NCBI GenBank assembly: GCA_036381595.1
Contig: DASVCN010000027.1
Coordinates: 124,001 to 188,000 of the forward strand
Direction of reading: 5' to 3'
DNA: 64,000 nt
Source of the DNA: Trueperaceae bacterium
GTDB lineage: Bacteria > Deinococcota > Deinococci > Deinococcales > Trueperaceae
Program-made: the position numbers and the translations under genes
Shown: positions 52,813-61,210 of the stretch, piece after piece
How positions within the stretch are numbered: the stretch's first letter is position 1
Layout: each line of letters starts with the position of its first letter
The notes under the pieces: model-generated
Databases searched by the model: none
The model's input: only the letters and a program-made list of their open reading frames with translations
Told to the model about the DNA's origin: nothing

Positions 52813-53760
52813 CCGCGCCGCTTCCGCTCTTCGTTCCTCCTGAGCAGCGACGTAGTCGAGGCCCACGACGAGGAGGGCGCCAACGAGCGCGAGGAGGATC
52901 GCCCAGCCTGCGCCGCCGTCGGCCGACCAGAACCCATCCTTGGGGAGCAGGTTCACGAGTCGGCCGTCGACCTCGGCCTGCCACGGCCACACCTTGCGGA
53001 GCGAACCCAGCATCACTCCGCACAGGAGCGCCAGGGTGGCGTCGTGGTACTTGCGGAAGAGCCAGCCGAGGAGCTGGGTGAAGGAGAGCACGCCGAATAC
53101 GGCTCCCGCCCCCACGGCCAGCAGCGCACCTATGTCGCCTCGAGTCACGGCGCCAAGTACGTAGCTGTACTTGCCGAGCAGCACCAGCACGAAAGCGCCC
53201 GAGATTCCCGGCAGCAGCAGCGCGCTTATCGCCACTGCGCCGCTCAGGAAGAGGAACCATGCGGCGTCGGGGGTCTCCGCGGGGCTGAGCCCAACCAGCA
53301 GGAAGGCTGCGACCGCCCCAGCGGCGAAGAGGAGCCAGCTCCAGAGCGTCACGCTCCTGATCCGCTGCGCCACCAGGATCACCGAGGCGAACACGAGGCC
53401 GAAGAAGAAGGCGAACACGAACTCGGGATGCGTCTCGAGCAGATGCGAGAGCAGCCGCGCCAGGGTGACCACCGAGGTGGCTATCCCCGCCACCAGCGCC
53501 ACCAGGAAGGCGGCGTCGATGATAGCGAAGGCTCTTCCGAACTTCCCGGAGAACAACGCCCGCAGGAACGGCGGCCTGGCGATCGAGCGCAACGCCTCTA
53601 TGAGACGCTCGTAGATGCCGAGGATCAACGCCATCGTTCCGCCGGAGACTCCCGGGATGATGTCTGCGGCCCCCATCGCCACGCCGCGGAGGTAGATGGG
53701 GATCAGGCCCGCTATGCCAGCGCCGGTGCGGCTGCTTTCGACCGAAGTATCCCTTCGCAC
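52792..53760 (-). CDS. DUF368 family membrane protein, predicted polyprenyl-phosphate transporter
   Basis: A polytopic protein of 322 residues with about eight helices. The family motif IIPGVSGGTMALILGIYE near residue 35 and its inverted-repeat partner LLLPGISGAFVLVLLGKY near 185 identify DUF368. Members have been linked to recycling undecaprenyl phosphate across the inner membrane (PopT). The charged tail EERRAEAARRPAEAD ends in a tandem repeat array. A GTG start lies six bases after TAGTTT on the minus strand (53772-53767), a leaderless arrangement, back to back with the next small gene. Confidence 0.88.
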   Translation of the reverse strand: MRRDTSVESSRTGAGIAGLIPIYLRGVAMGAADIIPGVSGGTMALILGIYERLIEALRSIARPPFLRALFSGKFGRAFAIIDAAFLVALVAGIATSVVTLARLLSHLLETHPEFVFAFFFGLVFASVILVAQRIRSVTLWSWLLFAAGAVAAFLLVGLSPAETPDAAWFLFLSGAVAISALLLPGISGAFVLVLLGKYSYVLGAVTRGDIGALLAVGAGAVFGVLSFTQLLGWLFRKYHDATLALLCGVMLGSLRKVWPWQAEVDGRLVNLLPKDGFWSADGGAGWAILLALVGALLVVGLDYVAAQEERRAEAARRPAEAD

Positions 53761-53831
53761 CGGACAAAACTACCATGCGACAGAGCGATGGCCAGGTGCG
53801 GCTTCCGCAACTCGTGAGGTAGTCTGGCGAC

Positions 53832-54107
53832 GTGAGCGAAGCCGACATAAAACGCGCGCTGACGCAGGCGTTGAGCGAGCAGGGGGTGAGCGCAGAGAAC
53901 ATCGAAACGCTCGCTTCGCAACTCCTCTGGAGGGTCGGACGGGTCTCGGACGACAGCCCGGTGACGGTGCGGGTGGGGTTCGCCAGTGGCGCCGCCCTGT
54001 TCGCCGACCTGCCCCGCCTCCGCAGCGCCACGGATGCCGAGATCGAGGCCGCGGTGGAGGAGGGCACTCTACGGGTCGAATGGGTTGGTCAACTGAACGC
54101 TCGTTAG
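53832..54107 (+). CDS. Small conserved-looking hypothetical protein
   Basis: 91 residues, acidic and soluble, mostly helical (ADIKRALTQALSEQG, ENIETLASQLL, ATDAEIEAAVEEGTL). It has no recognised domain. Existence is supported by a GTG start exactly six bases after TAGTCT (53820-53825) and by codon use like its neighbours. It forms a divergent pair with the DUF368 gene across a 71-base gap and is convergent with mnmE. No function proposed. Confidence 0.6.
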   Translation: MSEADIKRALTQALSEQGVSAENIETLASQLLWRVGRVSDDSPVTVRVGFASGAALFADLPRLRSATDAEIEAAVEEGTLRVEWVGQLNAR

Positions 54108-54190
54108 CTCGAGGTTAGACAGCAGCATCTGGCGCAGCTGATCGGCTCGAGTACGCAAGCATCCATGCCAACAGAGGCCGGCCAACAGCC

Positions 54191-55534
54191 CTACTTCCCC
54201 ACGCAGAAGTTGGCGAAGATGTGCTCGAGCGCCTCCTCGGCGATCCCCTCGCGGCCCGTGATGGTGGCGAGCGCCCGCAACGCCTCCTCCAGGTCCAGAG
54301 CGGCCAGGTCGTCGGGAGCATCCAGCGCCCGCTCCACGTGTTCGCGCGCCAGTCGCAGCGCCTGGGCGTGCCGTTCGCTGGTTATCCACAGCTCGCTCGA
54401 CCCGGCGTCGCCCGTGAGGTGTTCGCGGATCGCTTCCTTGAGGGCGGCCTGCCCCTCTCCGGTGATCGTCGAGACCCGGAGGGGCTTCGTCCCCGGCGGG
54501 TCGCTCCAGGCGGCGGCGAGGTCGGACTTCGAGGCCACGAGCAGGGTTCGTTGCGGGTCGAGCGAGCGGGCGAGCTCGAGCTCCTCTTCGCCCAGCGGCG
54601 CGCTTGAGTCGAGCAGGCAGAGGACCAGGTCGGCCTGAGCCGCGAGATCGCGGGCGCGCGACACGCCCGAGGCTTCGATCGCGTCGCCCGTGTCGCGGAT
54701 GCCGGCGGTGTCTATCGCCGTCACCGGAATCCCGGCCAGCGTCAGTGGCGCCTCGAGATAGTCGCGAGTGGTGCCAGGCGTGTCGCTGACTAGTGAGCGT
54801 TCGTATCCCAGAAGGGCGTTGAGCAGGCTCGACTTGCCGGCGTTCGGTCGCCCAACCAGAGCGATCCTGGCGCCCCGTACGGCCATGTCGCCGGCACGCG
54901 CGGTTGCCAGGAGCTCGTCGACCTGGGCGAGCGCGCTTTCCAGCGGTTCCCGGCGCTCGCTCTCCGGCACCCCTTCGTCCGGGTAGTCGAAGACGGCCTG
55001 CAGGTTCCCGAACACCCTGGTCAGCTGGTTCTGGATGAGGTCCAGGCGCTCGCTCAAGGCTCGCGACAGGCCCAGCGCTGCCTGCCTCCTGGCGGTTTCC
55101 GACTGGGCGTTCACCAGGCTCAGCACGCTCTCTGCCTGCACCAGATCGATGCGGCCAGAGAGGTAGGCGCGCAGTGTGAATTCGCCCGGTCCCGCCAGCC
55201 GCGCCCCGTTGCGCAGGCACACCTCCAGGACCTCCCGCAGCACCGCCGGACCGCCATGGGTCTGCAGTTCGATGAGGTCCTGGCCGGTGTACGAGTGCGG
55301 TGCGCGGAAGTTGAGCAGCAGAGCCTCGTCGATGAGCCTCTCGTCGTCGAAGATGCGCCCCAGGGTGACGCGCGCCGGCGGCAGCCTCGAGGGCGAGGGA
55401 CCGGCCAGGGGGCGGAAGACCCGGTCGGCGAGCATCCAGGTGTTGGGGCCCGAGACCCTCACTATCCCCACGGCCCCTACTCCCGGGGCGGTGGCGATGG
55501 CGGCGATGGTGTCGTTGCTGGGCGGCAGGGCCAT
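54191..55534 (-). CDS. mnmE: tRNA modification GTPase MnmE (TrmE)
   Basis: With MnmG, it installs the 5-carboxymethylaminomethyl group on wobble U34 of several tRNAs. The 447-residue protein has an N-terminal folate-binding domain (TIAAIATAPGVGAVGIVRVSG) and a helical domain interrupted by a G domain (GRPNAGKSSLLNALLG, DTPGTTRD, DTAGIRDT, a SKSD version of NKxD). It ends in the catalytic FCVGK motif (CxGK). Gap to hemL is two bases. Confidence 0.97.
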   Translation of the reverse strand: MALPPSNDTIAAIATAPGVGAVGIVRVSGPNTWMLADRVFRPLAGPSPSRLPPARVTLGRIFDDERLIDEALLLNFRAPHSYTGQDLIELQTHGGPAVLREVLEVCLRNGARLAGPGEFTLRAYLSGRIDLVQAESVLSLVNAQSETARRQAALGLSRALSERLDLIQNQLTRVFGNLQAVFDYPDEGVPESERREPLESALAQVDELLATARAGDMAVRGARIALVGRPNAGKSSLLNALLGYERSLVSDTPGTTRDYLEAPLTLAGIPVTAIDTAGIRDTGDAIEASGVSRARDLAAQADLVLCLLDSSAPLGEEELELARSLDPQRTLLVASKSDLAAAWSDPPGTKPLRVSTITGEGQAALKEAIREHLTGDAGSSELWITSERHAQALRLAREHVERALDAPDDLAALDLEEALRALATITGREGIAEEALEHIFANFCVGK

Positions 55535-55536
55535 GA

Positions 55537-56829
55537 TCAGGCCGAGAGCCGGGCCAGCGCCGACCTGGCTGCTTCGGTCACCCGCCCGATCTCCTCGCCA
55601 CTGTGGGCGTAGCTGAGGAAAGCCGCCTCGAACTGGCTGGCCGGCCAGTAGACGCCCCTCTCCAGCAGTCCGTGGAAGAAGCGCTTGAACGACTCCAGGT
55701 CGCTGCTCGTTGCGCTCTCGAAGTCGGCCACCGGCTCGCTCGTGAAGAAGAGGGTGAGCATAGAGCCTACGCGGTTGACTCGGCCCTCGACTCCTGCTTC
55801 CGCGGCGGACTCGGCGAGCTCCCGTTCGAGCCGCTCACCGCGGCTCTCGAGCACCTGGTAGAGGTCGGGCGTGGCCCGTATGGTCTCGAGCGTGGCCTTC
55901 CCGGCCGCCATCGCCAGCGGGTTGCCGGAGAGGGTGCCGGCCTGATAAACCGCCCCGCTGGGGGAGACCTGCTCCATCAGCTGGGCGGGGCCGCCGTAGG
56001 CGCCCACCGGCAAACCTCCGCCGATGATCTTCCCCCAGCAGACGAGGTCGGGTTCGAGCCCGAACCGTTCGACGGCCCCTCCGGGTGCGAGCCGGAAGCC
56101 GGTCATCACCTCGTCCACAACCAGCAACGCCCCATGCTCACGGGTGAGTTCGCGCAGGCCGGCGATGAACTGCGGGGTGGGTGCGACCACGCCCATGTTG
56201 CCCGCCACCGGCTCGAGGATCACGGCCGCGATCCCGTCGGGGTGGGCCTCGAACAGTTCGCGTACCGAGTCGAGGTCGTTGTAGCGAGCGACCAGGGTGT
56301 GCCGCACGGTGGCCGCTGGGACTCCGGCAGAGGAGGGCACGCCGGTAGTGAGCGCACCCGAGCCGGCCGCCACCAGCAGCGAGTCGGCGTGACCGTGGTA
56401 GTTGCCCGCGAACTTGATGATGCCGTCGCGGCCGGTAGCTCCACGGGCGAGCCGCAGGGCGCTCATCGTCGCCTCGGTGCCCGAGTTGACGAAGCGGATC
56501 CGCTCGCAAGCGGGGTAGAGCGAGAGGACGAGTTCGGCTAGTTCGACCTCGCGCCGGGTGGGCGCGCCGAACGAGACGCCGTCCTTCAGGGCGGCTTCGA
56601 GGGCTTCCACCACCGCGGGGTGGTTGTGGCCGAGGATCATGGGCCCCCAGGAGCCAACCAGGTCTATGTACTCGTTACCGTCGGCGTCCCAGAGTCGACT
56701 CCCCAGGGCACGGTCGATGAAGGGCGGAGTACCGCCGACTGCCCCGAAGGCCCGGACCGGGGAGTTCACCCCGCCGGGAATGAGCGCTTTGGCGCGGGCG
56801 AACAACTCTCGTGAGACGCGCGATTCCAT
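55537..56829 (-). CDS. hemL: Glutamate-1-semialdehyde 2,1-aminomutase
   Basis: Makes 5-aminolevulinate for haem, sirohaem and cobalamin in the C5 pathway. The 430-residue PLP enzyme shows PGGVNSPVRAFGAVGG, FVNSGTEATMSALRLARGATGR, KFAGNYHGHADSLLV, VDEVMTGFRLAPGG and LVCWGKIIGGGLPVGAYGG, whose Lys binds PLP. Co-transcribed with mnmE. A cobalamin-dependent mutase elsewhere in the window depends on the same tetrapyrrole supply, although no linkage is seen. Confidence 0.97.
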   Translation of the reverse strand: MESRVSRELFARAKALIPGGVNSPVRAFGAVGGTPPFIDRALGSRLWDADGNEYIDLVGSWGPMILGHNHPAVVEALEAALKDGVSFGAPTRREVELAELVLSLYPACERIRFVNSGTEATMSALRLARGATGRDGIIKFAGNYHGHADSLLVAAGSGALTTGVPSSAGVPAATVRHTLVARYNDLDSVRELFEAHPDGIAAVILEPVAGNMGVVAPTPQFIAGLRELTREHGALLVVDEVMTGFRLAPGGAVERFGLEPDLVCWGKIIGGGLPVGAYGGPAQLMEQVSPSGAVYQAGTLSGNPLAMAAGKATLETIRATPDLYQVLESRGERLERELAESAAEAGVEGRVNRVGSMLTLFFTSEPVADFESATSSDLESFKRFFHGLLERGVYWPASQFEAAFLSYAHSGEEIGRVTEAARSALARLSA

Positions 56830-56970
56830 TCGCTCATGCTCGCATGCTGCAGGGGGAGCGGCAACTCGCTGGCTTACCCGGAGCGGGGTCTACTGGACGG
56901 CGCCCGACGCGAGCGGCTAGCATCGCACCCGGGCGAAGCCGCCTTGGAGCGGCCCCAGCCGTGGAGGGGG

Positions 56971-57957
56971 ATGGACCAAGAGCAGCGCACGGAAAGGCAA
57001 CCGATCCCGGACCAGAATCCTCCTACCGTGGTGGCGGAACCCCGGGCGCGGGCCGACAAGCGGGTAGCCCGAGCGTTGCTGCGCATCAGGGCACCACTCC
57101 GGGTGCGCCTCTTCAACGTGCTGCTGCTCACCCTCGGCGCGATCGCCGGGGCGCTCGGCTTCAACCTCTTCCTCGAGCCAGGCAACGTCGCGCCGGGCGG
57201 CATCCTGGGCCTGACACTGGTGGTCAACCAGTTCCTGCCGTTCCAGATCCCGAACGGCGTTCTGCTGCTCGTTCTCAACGTGCCGCTCCTCTACCTGGGC
57301 TATCGCACGCTGGGAGGAGCATCGTTCATGTTCCGGACCCTCTACGTGGTCGCGGTGATGACGATCTCCATAGACCTGAGCGCGCCGCTCCTGCCGGCCG
57401 GCGGCGTGAGCGACGATGCGCTTCTCAACGCGCTATACGGCGGCGCGGTGAGCGGGGCCGCCAACGCGCTGATCATCCGAGCCTTCGGCAACATGGGTGG
57501 CACCGCCATCCTGGGGCGCGTGATCCAGCGGCGCACCGGCATGCCGATCGGTCAGATCTACCTGATGACCGACGGCCTGATCGTCGTCCTGCTGGGTCTG
57601 GCGTTCGGCTGGGAGCGAGCCCTCTACTCGCTGATCGCCCTGTTCGTGAGCGGACTGGTCACCGACTACGGGATCGAGGGGCCGTCCATCGTGCGCACCG
57701 TGTTCATAATCACCGAGCACCCGCGCGACGTGGCAGCCGCCCTCCAGGCGGGCCTCCGCACCGGGGTGACTGCCTGGGCCGGGGAAGGCATGTATCAGGG
57801 CAGCCAGCGTACGGTCCTCTTCTGCACGGTCAACAGGGCCGAGGTGAGGGAGCTGAGGCGCATCGTGCATGAGACCGACCCGGCCGGGTTCCTGGTGGTG
57901 GGTCAGGGGCAGAGCGCCTCGGGGGGAACCATCGGCAGGAGCGACGCCCCCGGCTGA
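56971..57957 (+). CDS. YitT-family membrane protein (DUF161/DUF2179)
   Basis: 328 residues. A charged 50-residue N-terminus leads into five or six helices with GFNLFLEPGNVAPGGILGL, the YitT hallmark, and NMGGTAILGRVIQRRTGMPI. A cytoplasmic DUF2179 domain closes the protein (GVTAWAGEGMYQGSQRTVLF, RIVHETDPAGFLVV). These proteins are probable transporters of unknown substrate. The ATG at 56971 follows GTGGAGGGGG closely; TAGCAT at 56918 is a candidate -10, giving a leader of about 45 bases. Confidence 0.9.
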   Translation: MDQEQRTERQPIPDQNPPTVVAEPRARADKRVARALLRIRAPLRVRLFNVLLLTLGAIAGALGFNLFLEPGNVAPGGILGLTLVVNQFLPFQIPNGVLLLVLNVPLLYLGYRTLGGASFMFRTLYVVAVMTISIDLSAPLLPAGGVSDDALLNALYGGAVSGAANALIIRAFGNMGGTAILGRVIQRRTGMPIGQIYLMTDGLIVVLLGLAFGWERALYSLIALFVSGLVTDYGIEGPSIVRTVFIITEHPRDVAAALQAGLRTGVTAWAGEGMYQGSQRTVLFCTVNRAEVRELRRIVHETDPAGFLVVGQGQSASGGTIGRSDAPG

Positions 57958-58019
57958 AGACGACCGGATCCACTCCCGCACCCCTGCTAGAATCGTCCGC
58001 GGGCAGCCTACGGAGGCCG

Positions 58020-58883
58020 ATGGACACGATAAGGAGTCTGCAGAGCGTCGCCTCGCCCGCTCTCGACGCGCTCGCCCTTGCCGTCACCAACCTTGGACAC
58101 GAGTTCAGCTACGTGGCGCTGCTGGTCATCGCCTACCTCGTACTCGACCCGCAGCGCGGGCGACGCCTGGGGATCTACGTGCTGATCGCCTTCTACCTCA
58201 ACGGTTTGCTCAAAGGAGCTTTCGACACGGCGCGCCCCTACCTGCTCGACCCGTCGGTGCTGCGTTCGCACGCCGCCGAGCTCACCGGGCCCGGTGCCGG
58301 CTTCCCGAGCGGTCACGCCCAAGGGGCTGCCACGTTCTGGGGCATCGGCGCGCTCTACGTGCGCCGCGGCTGGTTCACGGTTCTCGCCCTGCTCCTCATC
58401 GCCCTCATATCGCTCAGCCGCCTCTACCTGGGCGTCCACCTGCCCGTCGACGTCGTGGCCGGCCTCGCACTGGGCGCCTTGCTCGTGGCGCTGGCGCCGC
58501 TGCTGGACAGGCTCCACCTGAGCACCTCGGTACCGGTTCAGATCGCGGCGGGCATCGCACTGCCGCTGCTCCTGCACCTGTTCTTGCCGACACCCGACTC
58601 GGGTCTCATCCTGGGCGGGTTGGCCGCCTTCCTCACCGCGCCGCTCATCCTGGCTTACGAGCCACCGGAAGGCTGGGGACGTCGTGTGTTCGTGGGCGTC
58701 CTGGGACTGTTGCTCGTCTTCACCGGACTGTTCGGCTCGAGCGCGATCCTGCCCGAGGCGCTCAAACGAAATCCGTTCGGCGATTTCGCGCGCTACCTGC
58801 TGCTCGCCTACGTAGGGCTCCTGATCGCGCCGGCGATCGCCCGGGCACTCTTCGGCCGCGCGCTCTTCGGCGCTGTCAGATGA
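58020..58883 (+). CDS. PAP2-superfamily membrane phosphatase
   Basis: 287 residues with about eight helices. The three acid-phosphatase motifs are complete: K65 to P73 (KGAFDTARP), PSGH at 96-99, and SRLYLGVHLPVDVVAG with R134, H140 and D144. The family includes undecaprenyl-pyrophosphate and phosphatidic-acid phosphatases. A role in dephosphorylating polyprenyl pyrophosphate is plausible, since a DUF368 transporter is 5 kb away. TAGAAT at 57988 and ACGGAGG precede the ATG. It overlaps truA by four bases. Confidence 0.92.
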   Translation: MDTIRSLQSVASPALDALALAVTNLGHEFSYVALLVIAYLVLDPQRGRRLGIYVLIAFYLNGLLKGAFDTARPYLLDPSVLRSHAAELTGPGAGFPSGHAQGAATFWGIGALYVRRGWFTVLALLLIALISLSRLYLGVHLPVDVVAGLALGALLVALAPLLDRLHLSTSVPVQIAAGIALPLLLHLFLPTPDSGLILGGLAAFLTAPLILAYEPPEGWGRRVFVGVLGLLLVFTGLFGSSAILPEALKRNPFGDFARYLLLAYVGLLIAPAIARALFGRALFGAVR

Positions 58884-59689
58884 GGCGCGCCAGGCTGATC
58901 CTGGAGTTCGATGGCACCGACTTCTACGGCTGGCAGCGCCAGCAGCGCACCGGCGAACGGACGGTCCAGGCCACGCTCGAGCAGGCGTTCGCTCAACTGC
59001 CCGGCGAACATGGGTCGGTGGTTGCGGCAGGCCGCACCGACGCTGGAGTGCACGCCCTGGCGATGGTGGCTCACGTCGACACCAGCAGCGAGATCCCCGA
59101 CGAGAAGCTGCGGCTGGCGCTCAACGCCCATCTGCCTCGCGACGTCGCGGTACTCGCTGTACAGACTGTGCCGAACGACTTCCAGGCTCAATTCGACTGC
59201 CTCTACCGACGCTACCTCTATCGGCTAAGGGTGGTCCGCGACGAACCTCGAGGGATGGCGCTCGATCGAAACCGAGTCCTCTCGGTCTACCGCACACTCG
59301 ACGTCGATGAGATGAGGGAGGCGTGCACCCACCTCGAGGGCCGGCACGATTTCGCCTCGTTCGCCACCCAGGAGACGCGAAGTACGGTCCGCACCGTCCA
59401 CCTGTGTGAGCTCCGCGAGGAGTCGGCCGAGCTGCGCCTCCACGTGGCCGCCGAAGGCTTCCTGCGGAACATGGTGCGCACCCTGGTGGGAACACTGCTC
59501 TGGGTGGGCAAGGGGAAGCTCTCGGCCGCCGATCTGCCCGCGATCATCGAGGCTCGCGACCGTACCAGGGCCGGGCACAACGTGCCCCCGCACGGACTCT
59601 ACTTCGTCGAGGCCGGCTACGCCGAGTGGGACCCGGAGGCTTCGGAGTCGCTGGTGCGGCGCCGGCTGGCGAACGTGGGCTACGTATAA
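58880..59689 (+). CDS. truA: tRNA pseudouridine(38-40) synthase TruA
   Basis: Modifies the anticodon stem-loop at positions 38-40. The 269-residue protein carries LEFDGTDFYGWQRQ, catalytic D54 in AAGRTDAGVHALAM, FDCLYRRYLYRL, and EGFLRNMVRTLVGTLLWVGKG. Translational coupling to the PAP2 gene through an ATGA overlap. Its TAA stop is embedded in a consensus TATAAT that serves the next gene. Together with truD in this window it makes two unlinked pseudouridine synthases. Confidence 0.96.
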   Translation: MRRARLILEFDGTDFYGWQRQQRTGERTVQATLEQAFAQLPGEHGSVVAAGRTDAGVHALAMVAHVDTSSEIPDEKLRLALNAHLPRDVAVLAVQTVPNDFQAQFDCLYRRYLYRLRVVRDEPRGMALDRNRVLSVYRTLDVDEMREACTHLEGRHDFASFATQETRSTVRTVHLCELREESAELRLHVAAEGFLRNMVRTLVGTLLWVGKGKLSAADLPAIIEARDRTRAGHNVPPHGLYFVEAGYAEWDPEASESLVRRRLANVGYV

Positions 59690-59690
59690 T
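59685..59690 (+). promoter_or_regulatory. Consensus -10 box overlapping the truA stop
   Basis: TATAAT contains the truA TAA (59687-59689) and ends six bases before the ATG at 59697. It is a perfect leaderless promoter core for the GNAT gene. Confidence 0.65.
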
Positions 59691-59696
59691 GTGCCG

Positions 59697-60131
59697 ATGT
59701 CGTTGCTGGTGAGGCCGCTCACGGCCGAGGATCTCGACCCGCTTCTGCCCCTGGACCGGAGCTACGCCAGCGAGTCGGGTTGCGAGGAGTTGGTCTCCTC
59801 GGCCTCCCTCTCCTTCTACGAGCGATCCGGGCACTCGTTCACGGCCCAGGAGGATGGCAAGCCCACGGGGTTCCTGCTCGCCCAGGCGATCTGGGACGGG
59901 AGGCGCCCGGCCGTGATGGTCAGGCGAGCCGTAGCGGCGGACGAACGAGCGGTGGAGGCGTTGATCGAGGCGGTCACCAAGAGCGCGTACGATGCCGGCG
60001 TCTACGACATCGTCGTCGAACAACCGCAGGGTGATCCCGCCGGGGCGCGCGCTCTCGAAGCGTGCGGCTACGCGCCCCGGCCAGCCCGGCTCTACTCACG
60101 GGTATTGGGTTCGAGGTCGCGGAGCAGTTGA
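59697..60131 (+). CDS. GNAT-like acetyltransferase
   Basis: 144 residues with a GNAT N-terminus (LLVRPLTAEDLDPLLPLDRSY), a central strand pair (HSFTAQEDGKPTGFLLAQAI) and a C-terminal ALEACGYAPRPARLYSRVL, which matches the closing GF.R...YS pattern of the family. The acetyl-CoA loop R/QxxGxG/A is not obvious, since DPAGARALE is degenerate. Acyl transfer is therefore probable rather than certain. Its promoter core is the TATAAT overlapping truA. Confidence 0.7.
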   Translation: MSLLVRPLTAEDLDPLLPLDRSYASESGCEELVSSASLSFYERSGHSFTAQEDGKPTGFLLAQAIWDGRRPAVMVRRAVAADERAVEALIEAVTKSAYDAGVYDIVVEQPQGDPAGARALEACGYAPRPARLYSRVLGSRSRSS

Positions 60132-60165
60132 CTCGCACGTAGAACGGGGCGGGCTGGAGGAGACG

Positions 60166-60375
60166 ATGGCACGGGTACTGCTGGGAGTAAGGGGCATGGA
60201 CAACGAGGCGGCCGCCGAGCGGGTGCAGCGAACTCTGCGCGAGGTCCGGGGGGTCTCCTCGGTCGATGCCAACAAGGACGGCCAGGCGACGGTGGAGTAC
60301 GACGACGCCGAGGTGACGGTGATGGACCTGATCCGCTCTCTGCGGCAGATCGGCTTCCTCGCCGGCATGGAGTGA
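60166..60375 (+). CDS. HMA-like small protein lacking the CxxC metal motif
   Basis: 69 residues with the ferredoxin-like pattern of copper chaperones: VLLGVRGMDNEAAAERVQRT, LREVRGVSSVDANKDGQATV and a final helix IRSLRQIGFLA. The metal-binding MxCxxC is replaced by GMDNEAAAE, so copper binding in the normal way is impossible. GGAGGAGAC lies upstream of the ATG. It ends one base before the DUF503 gene and is probably its operon partner. Role unknown. Confidence 0.7.
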   Translation: MARVLLGVRGMDNEAAAERVQRTLREVRGVSSVDANKDGQATVEYDDAEVTVMDLIRSLRQIGFLAGME

Positions 60376-60376
60376 G

Positions 60377-60700
60377 GTGGCCCGGCAGGGCGGCGTCTAC
60401 GTGGGCGTCCTACTCATCGAGCTGGGCACGCCGTGGGCGAAGAGCCTGAAGGAGAAGCGGTCGCTGGTGATGCCGGTGACCGAGAAGCTCAAGGCCCGTT
60501 TCCCTGTGTCGGTAGCTCGGCTCGACGGCCTCGACGCCCACGACTGGGAACTCATCGGGATCACCTCCCTCAGTCACGATCCGGTGTGGCTGGAGGGGAT
60601 GTTGCGCAAGGTACTCGATTTCGTAGGGGCGCGCGAGGTGTCGGTGGTACGCTCGCAACTCGATGTCGAACCGTGGGAGTTCGGATCCGCGCAGGAGTAG
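60377..60700 (+). CDS. DUF503 (YlxP-like) protein
   Basis: 107 residues with the DUF503 pattern GVLLIELGTPWAKSLKEKRSL (VYVGVLLIEL then KEKRSLVMPVTEKLKARF), VSVARLDGLDAHDWELIGITSLSHDPVWL, and the closing RSQLDVEPW. YlxP proteins sit near ribosome-maturation genes in Firmicutes and bind RNA or nucleotides in an unknown way. The GTG start is one base after the HMA-like stop. About 130 bases with TATGAT (60748-60753) separate it from the Asp23 gene. Confidence 0.85.
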   Translation: MARQGGVYVGVLLIELGTPWAKSLKEKRSLVMPVTEKLKARFPVSVARLDGLDAHDWELIGITSLSHDPVWLEGMLRKVLDFVGAREVSVVRSQLDVEPWEFGSAQE

Positions 60701-60829
60701 CGGCCCCGATTGCGACCGAGGCCGTGGGGAACGGGTTCTGGCGCAGAGTATGATGCACGGCGCCAGGGTTCGGGGGCGGCGGACTCGGTGCGCGGGGAGG
60801 CGAGAGGCGCCCTCGAGGAGGAACTGAAA

Positions 60830-61210
60830 GTGGGCCAGCGATCGAAAACGAGCAGTACCGCCACAGCCGAGCGGGACAAGGTGGTGGTCACCGATGGCGC
60901 CCTTGCCACCATCGTCGGTTTGGCCGCCCACGAGGTTCCCGGTGTGGTTGGCATGGCTCCAGCTTCGATCCGTGAGGGCATCAACAGGATGCTGGGCGCC
61001 TCCCGGGCCGACGAAGGCGTGGAGGTCCAGCGCGACGGGGAGCACGAGCGCAAGGCCACCATCGAACTGCACGTCGTCGTCGCCTACGGCGTGAACATAC
61101 CGGTGGTGGCCGAGTCGGTGCGTGAGCGAGTGCGCTACGCGGCCAAGGAGTTCGCCGGCGTTCAGGTGATCGAAGTCAAGGTGCACATCGCCGGGGTGAG
61201 CCGTGGCTGA
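60830..61210 (+). CDS. Asp23/Gls24-family protein (YloU-like)
   Basis: 126 residues: a basic N-terminus then the Asp23 domain (VVVTDGALATIVGLAAHEVPG, VVGMAP, TIELHVVVAYGVNIPVVAESV, FAGVQVIEVKVHIAGV). Family members are linked to envelope stress and to the fatty-acid kinase. The GTG at 60830 was chosen because AGGAGG lies eight bases upstream; longer readings add a low-complexity extension. It overlaps fakA by eight bases, the same gene order as Bacillus yloU-yloV. Confidence 0.88.
   Translation: MGQRSKTSSTATAERDKVVVTDGALATIVGLAAHEVPGVVGMAPASIREGINRMLGASRADEGVEVQRDGEHERKATIELHVVVAYGVNIPVVAESVRERVRYAAKEFAGVQVIEVKVHIAGVSRG

Noticed and set aside
52581-52937. Open frame through the 35-bp repeat array
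   Set aside because: Its product is the translated repeat plus the DUF368 tail in another frame; no start signal.
53832-54107. Antitoxin-like small gene paired with a toxin
   Set aside because: No partner toxin is adjacent and no DNA-binding motif is visible; kept only as hypothetical.
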